From assembly GCF_009936275.1 (NCBI RefSeq), contig NZ_AP019797.1, forward strand, positions 2,339,890-2,403,889: a stretch of 64,000 nt of DNA. The letters are read 5' to 3'. Positions 32,809 to 41,597 of this stretch are shown in pieces (position 1 is the stretch's first letter; every line of letters starts with the position of its first letter). Below the pieces are notes generated by a model that saw only the letters and a list, made by a program, of their open reading frames with translations, did no database searches and had not been told where the DNA came from. This DNA is from Rhodothermus marinus. GTDB taxonomy: Bacteria; Bacteroidota; Rhodothermia; Rhodothermales; Rhodothermaceae. The position numbers and the translations under genes are program-made.

Positions 32809-35265
32809 ATGCGCACGATTTTTCTGGGACTGCTTTTGAGCGTGCTGGTGAGCGGCTGGACGCAGGCGCAGGACCGCCCGGTGGGATTGGCCGCCGCCCG
32901 GATCAGCGGCCAGGTGCTGGACGCTTCCACCAATCAGCCTATCGAGACGGCCACCATTGCCGTCTGGCGCACGGCCGACTCGACGCTGGTTACCGGTACG
33001 GTAACCGACGCGGAGGGACGCTTTACCATCGAAGGACTTCGCCCCGGCCGCTACTACGTGACGGTCAGCTTCGTCGGCTACCGGCGCCAGGTGATTTCGG
33101 ACGTCACGCTGCGCCCGCCCACCGCCCTGCAGGTCGATCTGGGCACCATTCGGCTGGAACCCGACACGGCCCAGCTGCAGGAGGTGCAGGTGACGGCCGA
33201 ACGGGAGGCCGTGGAAATCGGCATCGACCGGATTGTCTATAACACACGCGATCAGCTCGTCAGCGCGGGCGGTGCGGCCGTCGATGTACTGCGCAACATT
33301 CCGTCGGTCGAAATCGACGTCGAGGGCAACATCAGCCTGCGCGGCAATCAGAACGTTGCCATCCTGATCAACGGCCGCCCCTCCGCCCTGCAGGGCGAAG
33401 CGCTCACGCGCTTTCTGGAGGGGCTTCCTTCCGATGCCATCGAGCGTGTCGAGATCATTCCCAACCCGTCGGCCAAGTACGAACCCGACGGCATGGCCGG
33501 CATGATCAACATCGTGCTCCGACAGAACCAGGACCTTGGCCTGGGCGGTAGCCTTTCGCTGGGTGCCGGCACGCAGAACAGCTATAACGCCTCCGGCACA
33601 CTCACCTTCCAGCGAGGCCCCTGGAATCTGACTTCCACCTATGGCTTCCGCACCGGCGAGCGGCCGGTCGAGGGCACCCGCTTCCGCGAAAACCGTTACG
33701 AAGACCCGCTCACCTACTTGGAACAGCTCGACCGGGGGACGTTCGAGCGCTACGCGCACAACCTGAACACCACGCTGGAATACCGGCTCGGCCGCCTGAA
33801 CACGCTGGGCGCTTCGGCCCTGCTCAGCTTCCGGGGCGGCGGCGAAAACACGCGGGCGCTTTACCAGAATCTCGACGCCTCGCAAACGCTGACTTCTCAG
33901 TACGAACGCCGCGTCGAAGGCGACCGCAACGACTTCAACATGGATTATCGCCTCTTCTTCCGCCGCATCGTCGATCCTTCCCAACACGAACTCAACGCCG
34001 AGCTGCGCTACGAGCGAGAAAAGGAAGACGACCTCGAGCATTATCTACAGCAAACGCTGACGCTGAGCGGGGATCCCACGGGCGAAGCGCAACGCGAACG
34101 CAACGAGCAGGACGAGCGAGGGTCTACCCTTTCTTTCCAGATAGACTATATGCGGCCGCTCGGCGACCGGCTCCGCCTGGAGGCCGGCTACAAGGGCGAT
34201 CTCAACGTGAACGACTACGCCCAGCGCTATGAGGTGCAGGGCGATGCGCCCTTCCTCAACGACTTTCGCTACACGCTGCAGCGCCATGCCGCCTATGGCA
34301 TCCTCAACTACGACCTGGGCGTCTTCGGCGTGCAGGTCGGGCTGCGCGCCGAACAGGCCCATACCGAGTTCGAGCAGCAAACGCTGGGCGAAACCTATCG
34401 AAAAGACTACTTCAGCCTGTTTCCGAGCGTCTTTCTGAGCTTTCGCCCGGTGCAGACCCATCAGTTCCGCCTGAGCTACAGCAAGCGGATCAACCGCCCC
34501 AACACCTGGCAGCTAAATCCGCTCAGCGACCTGGACGATCCGCTCTTCCGCCGCCAGGGCAACCCCTACCTCGATCCGGAGTATACGCACGCCTTCGAGT
34601 TCAGCTACTCCTGGATCTCACCGGCCGTTACGCTCACGCTGACGCCGTATTACCGCTATACGGTGGACGTCATCCGCTGGTACGAATCGCTCGATCCTGC
34701 CACCGGTATTACCACCGTCACCTTCCGGAATCTGGCCTCGCGCGACGACTGGGGCTTCGAGACCGTCGGCACCTTCCGGCTGGGCAACCGGCTCAATGCC
34801 TTCGCCAGCGTGAACGTCTTTCGCGTTACGACGGACGGCAGCAACATCGATACCGACTACGGCAGTGATGCGATCGGCTGGAGCACTCGTTTGAATACGA
34901 CGCTGAGCGTCATGCCCGGTCTGATGCTGCAGTTTTCCTACTTCTACAGCTCTCCGCTGGATGTCGAGAATGGCCGCATCTCCGGGCGCTCGATGGCCGA
35001 CCTGGCGCTGCGCCAGCAGTTCCTGAACAACCGGGCCAGCCTGAGCGTGCGCATCAGCGACCTGTTCAACACGATGCGCTTCCGGGTCGAACGTGAAGAT
35101 GCGCTGTTCTACCAGCGGTTCAACCGGAGCTGGAATGCCCAGCAGGTCTTCCTGACTTTCACCTACAACTTTGGCCATCAGAACCAGCGCCGGAATCGCC
35201 GCTGGGACGAAAATGGGGAGAACGGCCGGCCGGAAGACGTCGAAGGGGTCTTCATCCAGCAGTAA
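32809..35265 (+). CDS. TonB-linked outer-membrane receptor with carboxypeptidase-regulatory-like N-domain
   Basis: An 818-residue outer-membrane protein. The signal peptide (MRTIFLGLLLSVLVSGWTQAQ) is followed by a CarboxypepD_reg fold (residues about 30-115: ISGQVLDASTNQPIETATI, FVGYRRQVI). A plug domain follows (VLRNIPSVEIDVEGNISLRG, VAILINGRPSAL, ERVEIIPNPSAKYEPDG, residues about 160-235). The remaining 580 residues form a beta-barrel of the OMP_b-brl_3 type, ending in VFLTFTYNFGHQNQRRNRR and a charged tail. This group differs from SusC proteins and has no SusD partner here. The substrate is unknown. It follows the type IX cargo gene by 127 bases and ends at a strong terminator. Confidence 0.9.
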   Translation: MRTIFLGLLLSVLVSGWTQAQDRPVGLAAARISGQVLDASTNQPIETATIAVWRTADSTLVTGTVTDAEGRFTIEGLRPGRYYVTVSFVGYRRQVISDVTLRPPTALQVDLGTIRLEPDTAQLQEVQVTAEREAVEIGIDRIVYNTRDQLVSAGGAAVDVLRNIPSVEIDVEGNISLRGNQNVAILINGRPSALQGEALTRFLEGLPSDAIERVEIIPNPSAKYEPDGMAGMINIVLRQNQDLGLGGSLSLGAGTQNSYNASGTLTFQRGPWNLTSTYGFRTGERPVEGTRFRENRYEDPLTYLEQLDRGTFERYAHNLNTTLEYRLGRLNTLGASALLSFRGGGENTRALYQNLDASQTLTSQYERRVEGDRNDFNMDYRLFFRRIVDPSQHELNAELRYEREKEDDLEHYLQQTLTLSGDPTGEAQRERNEQDERGSTLSFQIDYMRPLGDRLRLEAGYKGDLNVNDYAQRYEVQGDAPFLNDFRYTLQRHAAYGILNYDLGVFGVQVGLRAEQAHTEFEQQTLGETYRKDYFSLFPSVFLSFRPVQTHQFRLSYSKRINRPNTWQLNPLSDLDDPLFRRQGNPYLDPEYTHAFEFSYSWISPAVTLTLTPYYRYTVDVIRWYESLDPATGITTVTFRNLASRDDWGFETVGTFRLGNRLNAFASVNVFRVTTDGSNIDTDYGSDAIGWSTRLNTTLSVMPGLMLQFSYFYSSPLDVENGRISGRSMADLALRQQFLNNRASLSVRISDLFNTMRFRVEREDALFYQRFNRSWNAQQVFLTFTYNFGHQNQRRNRRWDENGENGRPEDVEGVFIQQ

Positions 35266-35288
35266 ATGCCCGGATGTGCTTCAGAGAA

Positions 35289-35320
35289 GCCCGCGTTCAC
35301 CGACGAACGCGGGCTTTTTC
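35289..35320 (+). terminator. Intrinsic terminator after the TonB-linked receptor
   Basis: A ten-base stem, GCCCGCGTTC/GAACGCGGGC, with a six-base loop is followed by TTTTTC, starting 23 bases after the receptor stop codon. Confidence 0.9.
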
Positions 35321-35423
35321 TTGAACGGGCACCCTGCGTGCCTCGGAATTCGGATACCGGGATCCCCTGCGTCGTTCGATTCGGTAGCGGCGTCCCGTGG
35401 TGCGCCCGTTCGGGGAGGGCCGC

Positions 35424-36866
35424 TCAAAAGCCGACGTGCGTCAGCGAGAGCAGGAGCATGAAGCGCGAGCCGCTCCCCATCAGGTGGCTGCGCGGGCTCC
35501 CGGCTGCCGCAAGCCGCAGCCCCCAGGCGCGCAGCTGCAATCCCGTTCCGCCATAGAGCATGAGGGCTCCGTCGCCGCCGGTCAGCACACCGCCGAACAG
35601 CGGGAGGAAGCTCCATCGGGTTTCGGCGCCGAGCACAAGCTGCGGCACGCGCGCGCCGTTCGTTCCGGTGCGGTTCAGTCCCAGCGACAGCGTCGCATGC
35701 AGACGCGTGGTGCCGCCCAGCCAGTAGGTCGCGCCCAGATGCAGCGCGGCCGGCAGCATGGTGGTCACACCGGTTTCCTGCACGCGCACGTCTTCGTAGG
35801 CAGCGCGTGCCAGGCTGTCGAGCTGATGTTCGATGTAGGCGCCCAGGTCGTTATCGAACTCCGTGCGCAGCCGGTCCATGTCGAGCTGCACGCCTGCGAA
35901 CGCAAAGACCGAATCGCCGGGCGTATGGCGCTTCACGTTTTTCCAGCGCAGAAAGCCCAGGTCGGTCAGACTGGCGCCGAGCAGCAATCCAGGCAGCAGC
36001 CGGTACTGCGCGCCCAGCGAGAGACCGAGCCCCCATCCCTGCCGCCGCAGTCCTGCCATCTGACGCGCAATGCCATCCCCGGCTTCTTCATTCATCCGGC
36101 GATTGTCGAACAGATCGAATCCTTCCAGCAATTCGCTCGTGGCCCCGGTCAGATCCAGCGTATAGGCATAGCGGTGCACGACCTCCGCCGTCCCGACGGT
36201 GACCGTTGAGTGCATCCTGCCCCGCACGTAGTGGCTGCCCAGCAGCAGGCGCGGGGCCACTCCGACGATCAGGTCCGGATTCAGCTTGCGGGCATACCCC
36301 ACCACCAGTTCGTGATAGGTCATTGCCTGAAACTCACCGTTGACGGGCACGGTGCGCGGTTCTTCGGCGCCTTTCAGGAGCACGTCCGGCAGTCCCCGGT
36401 TCATCCACAGCCGCTGCTGCTGACGCACGCGCCAGGCCACACCCCAGGACGACCACCAGCCGGTATGCGTCAGCGCCAGCGGCGTCACCTCCACCGCCTC
36501 GCCGGCGGTACGCCAGGCGTCGGCGCTGCCGAACCAGGCGTCGAGCATGCGATCTACTTCATCCGGCGTTAGATGCCGACCGGCCGCTAGATACCGGTTG
36601 TAGAGGTCGAAGCGCACCAGGCTGCCGCCCCCCAGTCCGCCCAGCTCCATCAGACGCAGTCGGGGCCCTGTCACGCCCGCGTTCATCAACGCGGCGGGAT
36701 TCAGAAACAGCGCATCCGCGCCCGAGACGGCGGCCGGGTTGAAGCCGGTCTGGATGGCCCAGGCGCTCAGTCGGGTATACTGGGCCTTCGCCGTCCCTGC
36801 AAGCAGCACCAGCAGCGCGAATATTCCAATCCGTCGCAGGATGCGTACCATGGCCTTTTTTCTCAT
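35424..36866 (-). CDS. DUF5723-family outer-membrane protein
   Basis: A 480-residue secreted protein with signal peptide (MVRILRRIGIFALLVLLAGTAKAQ; ATG at 36866 or 36851). After it comes GFNPAAVSGADALFLNPAAL, a signature resembling the N-terminus of PorV/FadL-like barrels. The body has many amphipathic strands (LGLSLGAQYRLLPGLLLGASLTDLGFLRWK). This fits the DUF5723 family, assumed to be outer-membrane barrels in Bacteroidota. It starts immediately after the stop of the upstream 903-residue lipoprotein gene (TGA and ATG abut), so the two are probably made as a pair. The function is unknown. Confidence 0.75.
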   Translation of the reverse strand: MRKKAMVRILRRIGIFALLVLLAGTAKAQYTRLSAWAIQTGFNPAAVSGADALFLNPAALMNAGVTGPRLRLMELGGLGGGSLVRFDLYNRYLAAGRHLTPDEVDRMLDAWFGSADAWRTAGEAVEVTPLALTHTGWWSSWGVAWRVRQQQRLWMNRGLPDVLLKGAEEPRTVPVNGEFQAMTYHELVVGYARKLNPDLIVGVAPRLLLGSHYVRGRMHSTVTVGTAEVVHRYAYTLDLTGATSELLEGFDLFDNRRMNEEAGDGIARQMAGLRRQGWGLGLSLGAQYRLLPGLLLGASLTDLGFLRWKNVKRHTPGDSVFAFAGVQLDMDRLRTEFDNDLGAYIEHQLDSLARAAYEDVRVQETGVTTMLPAALHLGATYWLGGTTRLHATLSLGLNRTGTNGARVPQLVLGAETRWSFLPLFGGVLTGGDGALMLYGGTGLQLRAWGLRLAAAGSPRSHLMGSGSRFMLLLSLTHVGF

Positions 36867-39578
36867 TCAGTGAACACGCGTGCGATAGCGGAAAGCCCCC
36901 TGAAGCTGCAGGCGCAGCGCATCGGAGGCCCGGATGCGTACGGCCGACACCTGCTCGGCGGGCGTCTGCACCTGCAACACCAGCCGCGCCCGACGTCCCT
37001 GTTTCAGCAGCGCCAGTTGATCACGGGTCAACGTGACCGAGACCTCCCCTTCCCGATAGGTCGTGGCGAAGCCCTGTCCGTCCACGGGTGCCGCGGCGAC
37101 CTGCAGCGTATTTTCCGCCGGAATACGCACGCCGATGGGCTGCTCGAAAGCATCGAGCAGTTCGATCTCGGTGGCGACGGCCAGCGGAATGCCGTTCGCG
37201 TAGCGCAGCGTCAGCCGGGCTTCTTCGACCTGCACGTCGTCCTGGGGATCGGTGGGCAGATCCAGCGAGCTCAGATCGACTTCCACCGTGTCCTGCACTT
37301 CGATGACGTCCGTGGCAATGTGCAGCGGAATGCGCAGGCCGGCCCGGGCCGTCACCGTCAGTGGTTGGCGCAGTTGCACGGCCCCCTCGGCCACCACCCG
37401 ACCTACCACGCGCAGTTCCTGCGGCAGCAGGCTGAGGAATTCGTCGATGTTGGAATTCGTCGCATCCAGCACGTAAGTGCGCGTAACCGGCCGGTCGGGA
37501 TCATCGGTGCCCACGAATGGCAACCGGATGAGCTGATCGGCACCAAGCGGCGACCCGTTGTAGCGCAGCGGGGCGATTACCGGATCGTCCGGCGTCACGG
37601 CATAAGCGCCTCTGCCGCGCAAAAAGCGTGTCGTTCCGTCGGCGGCCCGTCCCAAGATGGCCAGGTAGAGCGTGGCCTCCCCGCCGATGTTCGTGGTCAG
37701 GCTGAGCGTCAGGTCGGTTCCCTGCACCTGCAGGCCGCTGACGCGTTTGCTGAGTTCGTCGAGGCCGTCCACGCTGGAAATCCTGGCCTCCGCATCCAGC
37801 GCTACGTCCAGCAGCCCGTCGCCGTTCACGTCTTCGTTCAGGTCGGCCGTCAGGTTGCTCACCTGCACGCGAGCGTCCTTCAGGTCCAGATTCTCCAGGC
37901 GCACCGTGGCCCGCACGGAATCCGTCGCTTCCAGCGCGCGCGCCTGCGAGGCCGTCTCCAGCCGTCCGTAGATGTGGTAGCGCAGCGTATTCTGGGCGGG
38001 ATACAGGCGTAGATCACGCAGCGGCAACGTTCTGGTTATGGCGGCGCCGGAGGAAATCCCGGAAAACAGATAGCGGCCCGGATCGTCGACGGCTCCACGC
38101 ACGAAACGGATGACCAGCGTGTCCCCCGGCCCGTAGGGCGGTCGGCGGATGTCCGGAAAGCTCAGCCGGAGCGTGTCCAGGTTCACGTCCAGCGTACTCA
38201 GCAGATCTTCCAGCACGAGCTGTCCGTCAGCCAGCGTCACGTAGTCGCCGGGGCCGAAAACGACCTCATCGCTCTGAATCGAAATGGACCCGTCGGTCCG
38301 GAACGTCTCGCCCTGCGGGTAGAAGTACAGTGTATTGAGACGGGCCAACCCCTGCAGCTCCATCTCCAACCGATCGGCCGCAGCAACGTCTACGGGCATG
38401 GCACTCCCCGGTGTCGAGACCATCGCCACCGCATCCACTTCCCGGGAGACCACGCCGAGCTGCACCGGCACCGTCACGGTCTCACCGGGCCCCACGGTGA
38501 CCGGCCCCAGTTGCAGCGCCGTGTATCCGGCCGGATAGCCGCCCACCGGTTCGCGCGTCCGGATCTGGAGCGACTCGATCTGCAACGCGATGGGCAACTG
38601 GTTGTGGAGCGTCAACGCCAGCTGACTCGAAGCCAGCACGGCACCGACCAGCTGGCTCTCTCCCGCGACGGCGATTCGTTGCCGCTCCACCTGGACTGTC
38701 TGGCCGGGAACGGCCGCACGGGCGCGGTCGGCCTCCAGCGTGGTCGTCCACACCTGAAGCTGGATGGTCCCCGAGGGCTGTGCGGCCCCGCCATACGTCC
38801 CCAGATCCAGCTCGTAGATCAGTTCGGGAACCAGCCGCTTCCCGGCCAGGCTGGCCATGCCCGCAGCCGTCTCGCCAGGCTGCGGCACCCGTTCGAGCAC
38901 GACTTCCTGCAGCAGCTCTCCGGTATCGGCGTAGCGAATGCGCAGGCGCGGTGGGCTGGCGGCCCGACTGTCGGTCAGCGGCACGTCCAGCCCGTTGTAG
39001 AGCGACACGTGTAACTCGTTGACGCCGCCGGTGGCGTTGCCGAGCACGACCTCGGTCCCCTCCTGTAGATCGATAAACTCCGTGCCCAGATCCAGACGGG
39101 CCGGCGGTGAGGGAAGCGACGCTTCCAGAGGCAACACGGGTACCGGCATCGTCGTATCGACCAGCGCCAGCGGTTCGATGCGCAGCACCTGCAGGTCGAA
39201 GCTGTACGCAGCGCTCAGGTCCTGCTCCAGCACGTCGTCCACCCCGGCCACCACCGACACGGGCGCCGGCATGGCCCGTTCGGCCAGCGTGCGACTCAAT
39301 TCGTCCAGCTGGACGAAATCCTCCAGCTCCTCCTCGGCCACCAGTGCCAGCACGTTGTCCGACTCTACCCGGAAAAGCGTATCGACCCCGTGACGGGTCG
39401 TGTCGATCAGCGCGTCGGTCCCTTCCTGCGGTCCCAGTAACACGAACGTCTTTTCCAGAAGCAGCGGAGCCTGCAGGGACGATTCGAAAGAAAAGTCAGG
39501 GGCTCCGGTGGGCATCTCGCAGCGGCTGAGACTCAGACACAGCAGCAGGCCCAGGCACCCGGCCAGCGCACGTCGCAT
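36867..39578 (-). CDS. Large secreted lipoprotein, unknown family, paired with DUF5723 barrel
   Basis: A 903-residue protein I do not recognise. From ATG 39578 the signal peptide MRRALAGCLGLLLCLSLSRC suggests lipidation at Cys20; an ATG eight codons upstream is possible. The mature protein is acidic and all-beta, with repeated modules of about 100-130 residues that end in VxLENLxLKDARVQVSNL-like or VRIRASDALRLQLQGAF-like strands. Mentions of alternating Asp-rich loops (DLNEDVNGDGLLDVALD near residue 590) suggest a calcium-binding loop. There are no transmembrane segments and no catalytic motif. Because the DUF5723 gene begins exactly at its end, a surface lipoprotein-barrel complex is a reasonable but unproven idea. 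Confidence 0.65.
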   Translation of the reverse strand: MRRALAGCLGLLLCLSLSRCEMPTGAPDFSFESSLQAPLLLEKTFVLLGPQEGTDALIDTTRHGVDTLFRVESDNVLALVAEEELEDFVQLDELSRTLAERAMPAPVSVVAGVDDVLEQDLSAAYSFDLQVLRIEPLALVDTTMPVPVLPLEASLPSPPARLDLGTEFIDLQEGTEVVLGNATGGVNELHVSLYNGLDVPLTDSRAASPPRLRIRYADTGELLQEVVLERVPQPGETAAGMASLAGKRLVPELIYELDLGTYGGAAQPSGTIQLQVWTTTLEADRARAAVPGQTVQVERQRIAVAGESQLVGAVLASSQLALTLHNQLPIALQIESLQIRTREPVGGYPAGYTALQLGPVTVGPGETVTVPVQLGVVSREVDAVAMVSTPGSAMPVDVAAADRLEMELQGLARLNTLYFYPQGETFRTDGSISIQSDEVVFGPGDYVTLADGQLVLEDLLSTLDVNLDTLRLSFPDIRRPPYGPGDTLVIRFVRGAVDDPGRYLFSGISSGAAITRTLPLRDLRLYPAQNTLRYHIYGRLETASQARALEATDSVRATVRLENLDLKDARVQVSNLTADLNEDVNGDGLLDVALDAEARISSVDGLDELSKRVSGLQVQGTDLTLSLTTNIGGEATLYLAILGRAADGTTRFLRGRGAYAVTPDDPVIAPLRYNGSPLGADQLIRLPFVGTDDPDRPVTRTYVLDATNSNIDEFLSLLPQELRVVGRVVAEGAVQLRQPLTVTARAGLRIPLHIATDVIEVQDTVEVDLSSLDLPTDPQDDVQVEEARLTLRYANGIPLAVATEIELLDAFEQPIGVRIPAENTLQVAAAPVDGQGFATTYREGEVSVTLTRDQLALLKQGRRARLVLQVQTPAEQVSAVRIRASDALRLQLQGAFRYRTRVH

Positions 39579-39703
39579 CGATCCGTAAACCGTCTGGTTC
39601 AACTTCGCAAACAGAGGGGATACGATTACCCTTCAAGGGTATCGGAACGGGATCGATGCGTCTTAAGCCGAGCCATGAAATGCGTGTTGTTACGTAGCGC
39701 GAC

Positions 39704-40867
39704 TTATATCCGCCGCAGCCCTTCGGCCACCGTCTCCAGCGTGCGGTCTATTTCTTCGGCCGTATTGTAGTAGGTGGGCGAAAAACGCAACATGCCGTTG
39801 CGCACCGAAGCGATGATCTGCCGTTCGCTGAGAAAGGCCGCCAGTGCCTCGGCCTGCGGGTGTCGCACGGTCACGATCCCGGAAGCATGCGCCGGATCGT
39901 CGGTGCCGTAGCGCGCCAGTCCCAGCCGCCGGAGCCTGTCGGCCAGTTGCCGTCGCAATGCCAGCACCCGACGCGCGCACCAGTCCATCCCGAGCGCCAG
40001 ATACTGCTTCAACGCAGCATGCAGCGCCACGATGGCCGCCTGGTTGGGCGTGCCCGTCTCGTAACGCCGGGCGTCCGGATAAAATTCGAGGCGATAGTCG
40101 CAGAATCGATTCCAGTCCACCGGACCGTGCAGCCAGCCGGCCGGCGGACGAAGCACCTCCTGCAGTTCGGGCCGGACGTAGCAGACGGCCAGCCCCTGCA
40201 ATCCCATCAGCCACTTGTGCGTGCCCGCCGCCAGCAAGTCGATCCCGGTCGCCTCCACATCGATCGGCAGAGCCCCCAGCCCCTGAATGGCATCGACGCT
40301 GACCCAGACGCCGCGTTCGTGACAGCAGGCGACGATCTGTGCCAGATCGGCCCGAAATCCCGACAGGAACTGCACCCAGCTCAGCGTCACCAGCCGGGTA
40401 CGCGGCGTAAGCGCCCGGGCTACGTCCTCGACGGTGAACGTCCCTTCCCGATGCGGAATCCAGTCGATCTGCACGCCCCGGTGCTGCAGGTTCATGAACG
40501 GATAGACGTTGGCCGGAAACTCGCAGGCCGGAATGGCAATCCGGTCACCCGGTCGCCAGTCGAGTCCCTGTGCCAGCAATCCCAGCGCCGAGGAGGTGTT
40601 CGGCGCAAAGGCGATGCGATCGGGCGTCGTGCCCAGCACCGTGGCCACGAGCCGGCGCGTCTCGTCGATGATCGGCGCCAGCTCCTCGTAATTGTCGATC
40701 GGACCCAGGTACCGCTGCTGCAGGTAGCGCCGAACGGCCTGCACCACCGGACGGCTGAGCGGCCCCGTGGCGGCATGGTTCAGGTAGATCTGCGTGCGCG
40801 TGTGTGGAAAACGCCGACGCAACGCCTGCAACTTGCGATCAGCTTCCATGTCTTTCGGGTTGCTCAT
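39704..40867 (-). CDS. PLP-dependent aminotransferase class V (cysteine desulfurase-like)
   Basis: A 387-residue fold-type I PLP enzyme. The start is the ATG at 40867, which overlaps the TGA of the WbqC gene in the sequence ATGA. Visible landmarks are YLNHAATGPLSRPVV at the N-terminus, FAPNTSSALGLLAQGL (cofactor phosphate loop), SVDAIQGLGALPIDV with the PLP-pairing Asp near residue 202, and the Schiff-base lysine in LLAAGTHKWLMG near residue 225. The C-terminal part has YNTAEEIDRTLE, as in SufS/NifS relatives. No active-site cysteine loop of a true desulfurase is evident, so it could equally be an isopenicillin-N-epimerase-like or small-molecule lyase. Coupled translation with WbqC suggests a role in modified sugar or surface polymer synthesis. 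Confidence 0.85.
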   Translation of the reverse strand: MSNPKDMEADRKLQALRRRFPHTRTQIYLNHAATGPLSRPVVQAVRRYLQQRYLGPIDNYEELAPIIDETRRLVATVLGTTPDRIAFAPNTSSALGLLAQGLDWRPGDRIAIPACEFPANVYPFMNLQHRGVQIDWIPHREGTFTVEDVARALTPRTRLVTLSWVQFLSGFRADLAQIVACCHERGVWVSVDAIQGLGALPIDVEATGIDLLAAGTHKWLMGLQGLAVCYVRPELQEVLRPPAGWLHGPVDWNRFCDYRLEFYPDARRYETGTPNQAAIVALHAALKQYLALGMDWCARRVLALRRQLADRLRRLGLARYGTDDPAHASGIVTVRHPQAEALAAFLSERQIIASVRNGMLRFSPTYYNTAEEIDRTLETVAEGLRRI

Positions 40868-41538
40868 AGCGGCACCACCTGGCTGTGCGCTTCCAGCAGC
40901 GCCCGCGCCTCGACGGGGCCCAGGTTGAACAGCAGATCCAGCGCCGTCATGCCCGGCACGAACCCCTCGAAGTGCTGGCGGTACACGGGCTCCTCGAACC
41001 GAAGCGCATAGACGCGCGGAGCCGCCGCCCGGTCGATCGGCGCCGTCGCTTCGGGCAGCAGGAGCGTATTGGCGGCCAGCACGCGGGCGATCTCCGCCAT
41101 CGAAGCCGGACGCCCCACCAGCTCCGAGGCGCGGACGACCGGCACGTCGATCTCGAAAAACTGTAAGGTCAGCAGCACCGTCGCGCAGGTCAGCTCGCCC
41201 AGCGTCCGCCATTCCTGCTGGAAGAGTTCCTCCAGCCGCGGCTCGTAAAACTCAAAGTACGGCGTCGTCCGGTAGTTGTAGCAGAAAGCCCGCCAGTGGC
41301 GGCGCTGCCAGCCGCGGAGCTGTCCGATGGCGGCCCGGTCGATCGGCACGCCGTGCTGATGTGCCCGAAGCGGCACGGAGATCCACTGCCAGCCCTGCGG
41401 GTTGCGGAGCCGCGCGCGGTTGTGGTAGGACTGCCGGCTGTACTGGAACGTGTCGGCCAGCACCAGCCGACCGGCCCGGAGCGCCAGCGCCACGCGCTCC
41501 AGACGCGGGAAATACTCCGGCGGAACGACGGCCAGCAT
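40864..41538 (-). CDS. WbqC-family protein
   Basis: A 224-residue protein starting at ATG 41538 (a GTG at 41568 would add ten residues). The WbqC signature is clear: PPEYFPRLERVALALRAGRLVL at the start, DTFQYSRQSYHNRARLRNPQGWQW with the conserved Arg/Asn residues, VPLRAH, and YNYRTTPYFEFYEP. WbqC proteins occur in O-antigen and other polysaccharide clusters in Bacteroidota and proteobacteria; some have been proposed to attach amino acids or other groups to sugars, but most are uncharacterised. The stop codon overlaps the start of the aminotransferase gene, indicating a two-gene operon. The GT2 gene is divergent with only about 60 bases between starts. Confidence 0.85.
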   Translation of the reverse strand: MLAVVPPEYFPRLERVALALRAGRLVLADTFQYSRQSYHNRARLRNPQGWQWISVPLRAHQHGVPIDRAAIGQLRGWQRRHWRAFCYNYRTTPYFEFYEPRLEELFQQEWRTLGELTCATVLLTLQFFEIDVPVVRASELVGRPASMAEIARVLAANTLLLPEATAPIDRAAAPRVYALRFEEPVYRQHFEGFVPGMTALDLLFNLGPVEARALLEAHSQVVPL

Positions 41539-41597
41539 GCGCGGTTGGGTCTGCGTCAAACAAAACACTCCGGCCGTAATTTAAAGGCCACGCGCCA

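Noticed and set aside
39704..41212. 502-residue version of the class V aminotransferase with an extra N-terminal part
   Set aside because: The additional 115 residues are the WbqC gene read out of frame; the ATG at 40867, overlapping the WbqC stop, gives the family length.
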